From Aquipseudomonas alcaligenes MRY13-0052 (GTDB lineage: Bacteria; Pseudomonadota; Gammaproteobacteria; Pseudomonadales; Pseudomonadaceae), in contig BATO01000001.1 in NCBI GenBank assembly GCA_000474255.1, forward strand, positions 124,001 through 188,000: a stretch of DNA of 64,000 bases, read 5' to 3'. Positions 62,693 through 64,000 of this stretch are shown piece by piece; positions within the stretch are counted from its first letter, which is position 1; each line of letters starts with the position of its first letter. Under the pieces are notes generated by a model. The model was not told where the DNA came from, made no database searches, and saw nothing but the letters and a program-made list of their open reading frames with translations. The position numbers and the translations under genes are program-made.

Positions 62693-63337
62693 GTGAGCAC
62701 GCGTACCGAAGATGAAGAGCTGGCGGCGATCAAGGATTGGTGGCAGCGCAATGGCAAGCCCCTGCTCACCGGCGGCGCCCTCGCGCTGGTGGTGGTCTTC
62801 GGCTGGCAGGCCTGGCAGAAGCACCAGACCAACCAGGCCCAGGGCGCGTCCCAGGTCTACCAGCAATTGCTGGAAACCGCGCTGAATCCGTCCGGCAAGC
62901 CCGACGCCGGCAAGGTCGCCGAACTGGCCACCAAGCTCAAAACCGATTTCGGCGGTACCCACTACGCCCAGTACGGCAGCCTGTTCGTCGCCAAGGTGGC
63001 GGTCGAATCCGGCAAGCTCGATGACGCTGCCGCCGAACTCAAGGCCGTGGTGGACAAGCCTGCCGACGCCACCCTCGGCGAGCTGGCCCGTCAGCGCCTG
63101 GCCCGTGTCCTGGCTGCCCAGGGCAAGGTCGACGACGCGTTGAAGCTGCTCGAAGGCGATGCCAGCAAGTCCTACCTGGCCAGCCGTGAAGAACTGAAAG
63201 GCGATCTGCTGGTACAGCTGGGTCGTTCCGACGAGGCGCATGCCGCCTATGAGAAAGCCAAGGCCGCCCTGCCGGAAGATGCAGCGGTCGGTGGCTTGCA
63301 GATGAAGCTCGACGACCTGGCCAAAGGGGATGCGTGA
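62693..63337 (+). CDS. YfgM-family ancillary SecYEG translocon protein
   Basis: A bitopic inner-membrane protein (214 residues) with a short cytoplasmic N-terminus, one span (KPLLTGGALALVVVFGWQAW, about 22-41), and periplasmic TPR repeats. In E. coli it associates with the Sec translocon and the chaperone PpiD. The start is GTG at 62693, preceded by AGGAGTATTGGG. It stands in the canonical position between hisS and bamB, 4 bases before the bamB ATG. Confidence 0.9.
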   Translation: MSTRTEDEELAAIKDWWQRNGKPLLTGGALALVVVFGWQAWQKHQTNQAQGASQVYQQLLETALNPSGKPDAGKVAELATKLKTDFGGTHYAQYGSLFVAKVAVESGKLDDAAAELKAVVDKPADATLGELARQRLARVLAAQGKVDDALKLLEGDASKSYLASREELKGDLLVQLGRSDEAHAAYEKAKAALPEDAAVGGLQMKLDDLAKGDA

Positions 63338-63341
63338 CGTG

Positions 63342-64000
63342 ATGCGCTGGAAATTTGCCGCACTGCTGGCCATGGCCGTTCTGGCCGCAGGTTGCAGCAG
63401 CAATAGCAAGAAGGAACTGCCGCCTGCCGAACTGCCCGACATCACCGAAGAGGTCCAGCTCAAAGAAGTCTGGAGCCGCTCCATCGGCGAAGGTCAGGGT
63501 GATTCTTACAACATGCTGGTCCCCTCCGTGGACGGCGATGTCATCTATGCCGGTGACGTCGAAGGCCTGGTGGTCGCCATCGACCGCATGAGCGGCGACA
63601 AGCTCTGGGAACAGGAGCTGGACCTGCCGGTATCCGGCGCGGTCGGTGCAGGCTACGGCCTGGTGCTGGTCGGTACCCTCAAGGGCCAGGTGATCGCCCT
63701 CGACGCCAGCACTGGCGAAGAGAAGTGGCGTGCCCGGGTCAACGGTGAAGTCCTCGCTCCGCCGGCCACCAACGGTGACGTGGTGGTGGTACAGACCCAG
63801 AACGACACCCTGTTCGGCTTCGACGCAGCGACCGGTGAGCAGCGCTGGATCTACGAAAACACCCCCGCCGTGCTGACCCTGCGTGGTACCGGTGCGCCGA
63901 TCGTGACCAACCGCCTGGCCGTTGCCGGCCTGTCGTCGGGCAAGGTCATCGCCCTCGACGTGCAACGCGGCCTGCCCATCTGGGAACAACGCGTCGCCGT
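63342..64000 (+). CDS. bamB: Outer-membrane assembly lipoprotein BamB (3' end cut by window)
   Basis: Beta-propeller lipoprotein of the BAM complex that inserts outer-membrane proteins; 219 codons are visible. The lipoprotein signal has the lipobox LAAGC (Cys18). PQQ-like propeller blades follow with the repeating pattern VVAIDRMSGDKLWEQELD, VIALDASTGEEKWRARVN, LFGFDAATGEQRW and VIALDVQRGLPIWEQRV. The ATG at 63342 is preferred over the adjacent GTG. The remaining blades lie beyond the window. Confidence 0.95.
   Translation, partial: MRWKFAALLAMAVLAAGCSSNSKKELPPAELPDITEEVQLKEVWSRSIGEGQGDSYNMLVPSVDGDVIYAGDVEGLVVAIDRMSGDKLWEQELDLPVSGAVGAGYGLVLVGTLKGQVIALDASTGEEKWRARVNGEVLAPPATNGDVVVVQTQNDTLFGFDAATGEQRWIYENTPAVLTLRGTGAPIVTNRLAVAGLSSGKVIALDVQRGLPIWEQRVA

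Overview
The window is a high-GC gammaproteobacterial chromosome segment that reads as Pseudomonas. Two things support this. From about 32.6 kb to the right end, gene content and order match the core Pseudomonas backbone: valS-holC-pepA, lptFG, queA-tgt-yajC-secDF, suhB, trmJ-cysE, the complete isc operon, ndk, and rlmN-pilF-rodZ-ispG-hisS-yfgM-bamB. The proteins themselves are also close to Pseudomonas family members. The species cannot be named from sequence alone. No rRNA, CRISPR array, prophage or insertion sequence was seen. One tRNA (Leu, CAA) is present.

Layout. Positions 1-4.7 kb (minus strand) hold a truncated M19 dipeptidase, a cyclic-nucleotide-binding/GGDEF diguanylate cyclase, and an esterase plus acyl-CoA synthetase pair. 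Positions 5.2-9.4 kb hold a complete polar amino-acid ABC importer (aapJQMP) closed by a strong terminator. Positions 9.6-14.2 kb form an accessory stretch: a GlxA-type AraC regulator, an NTF2-like protein, two GST-fold proteins, a GIY-YIG protein, and a hicAB toxin-antitoxin locus. The hicA toxin is frameshifted, and a decayed duplicate of the GIY-YIG gene end lies beyond hicB. Positions 14.2-26.6 kb hold yejK, a 1,655-residue TPR protein with an embedded C39-like papain-fold domain, an orphan membrane-anchored TAXI protein, and sbcD-sbcC. Positions 26.7-33.1 kb hold a LysR/MFS divergent pair, rlmF, an SLC13/TrkA-C permease and two small genes, with REP-type palindromes in the gaps. Positions 33.1-64 kb are housekeeping core.

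How the core genes work together. lptF and lptG overlap and encode the membrane half of the LPS exporter, divergent from pepA-holC. queA and tgt overlap and act in the queuosine pathway upstream of the Sec accessory genes yajC-secD-secF. The isc operon is complete (regulator, desulfurase, scaffold, A-type carrier, co-chaperone, Hsp70, ferredoxin, IscX). Its promoter carries a near-consensus type-1 IscR site over the -35 box. Two Fe-S enzymes, RlmN and IspG, lie a few genes downstream. The right end couples pilus biogenesis (pilF), cell shape (rodZ), isoprenoid synthesis (ispG), tRNA charging (hisS) and outer-membrane assembly (bamB, cut by the window edge).

The points most worth a second look are the hicAB locus (single-base toxin frameshift, perfect palindromic operator, flanking duplicated GIY-YIG remnants) and the giant TPR/C39-like protein, whose function I do not recognise. 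Everything here was read by eye; no searches or alignments were run.
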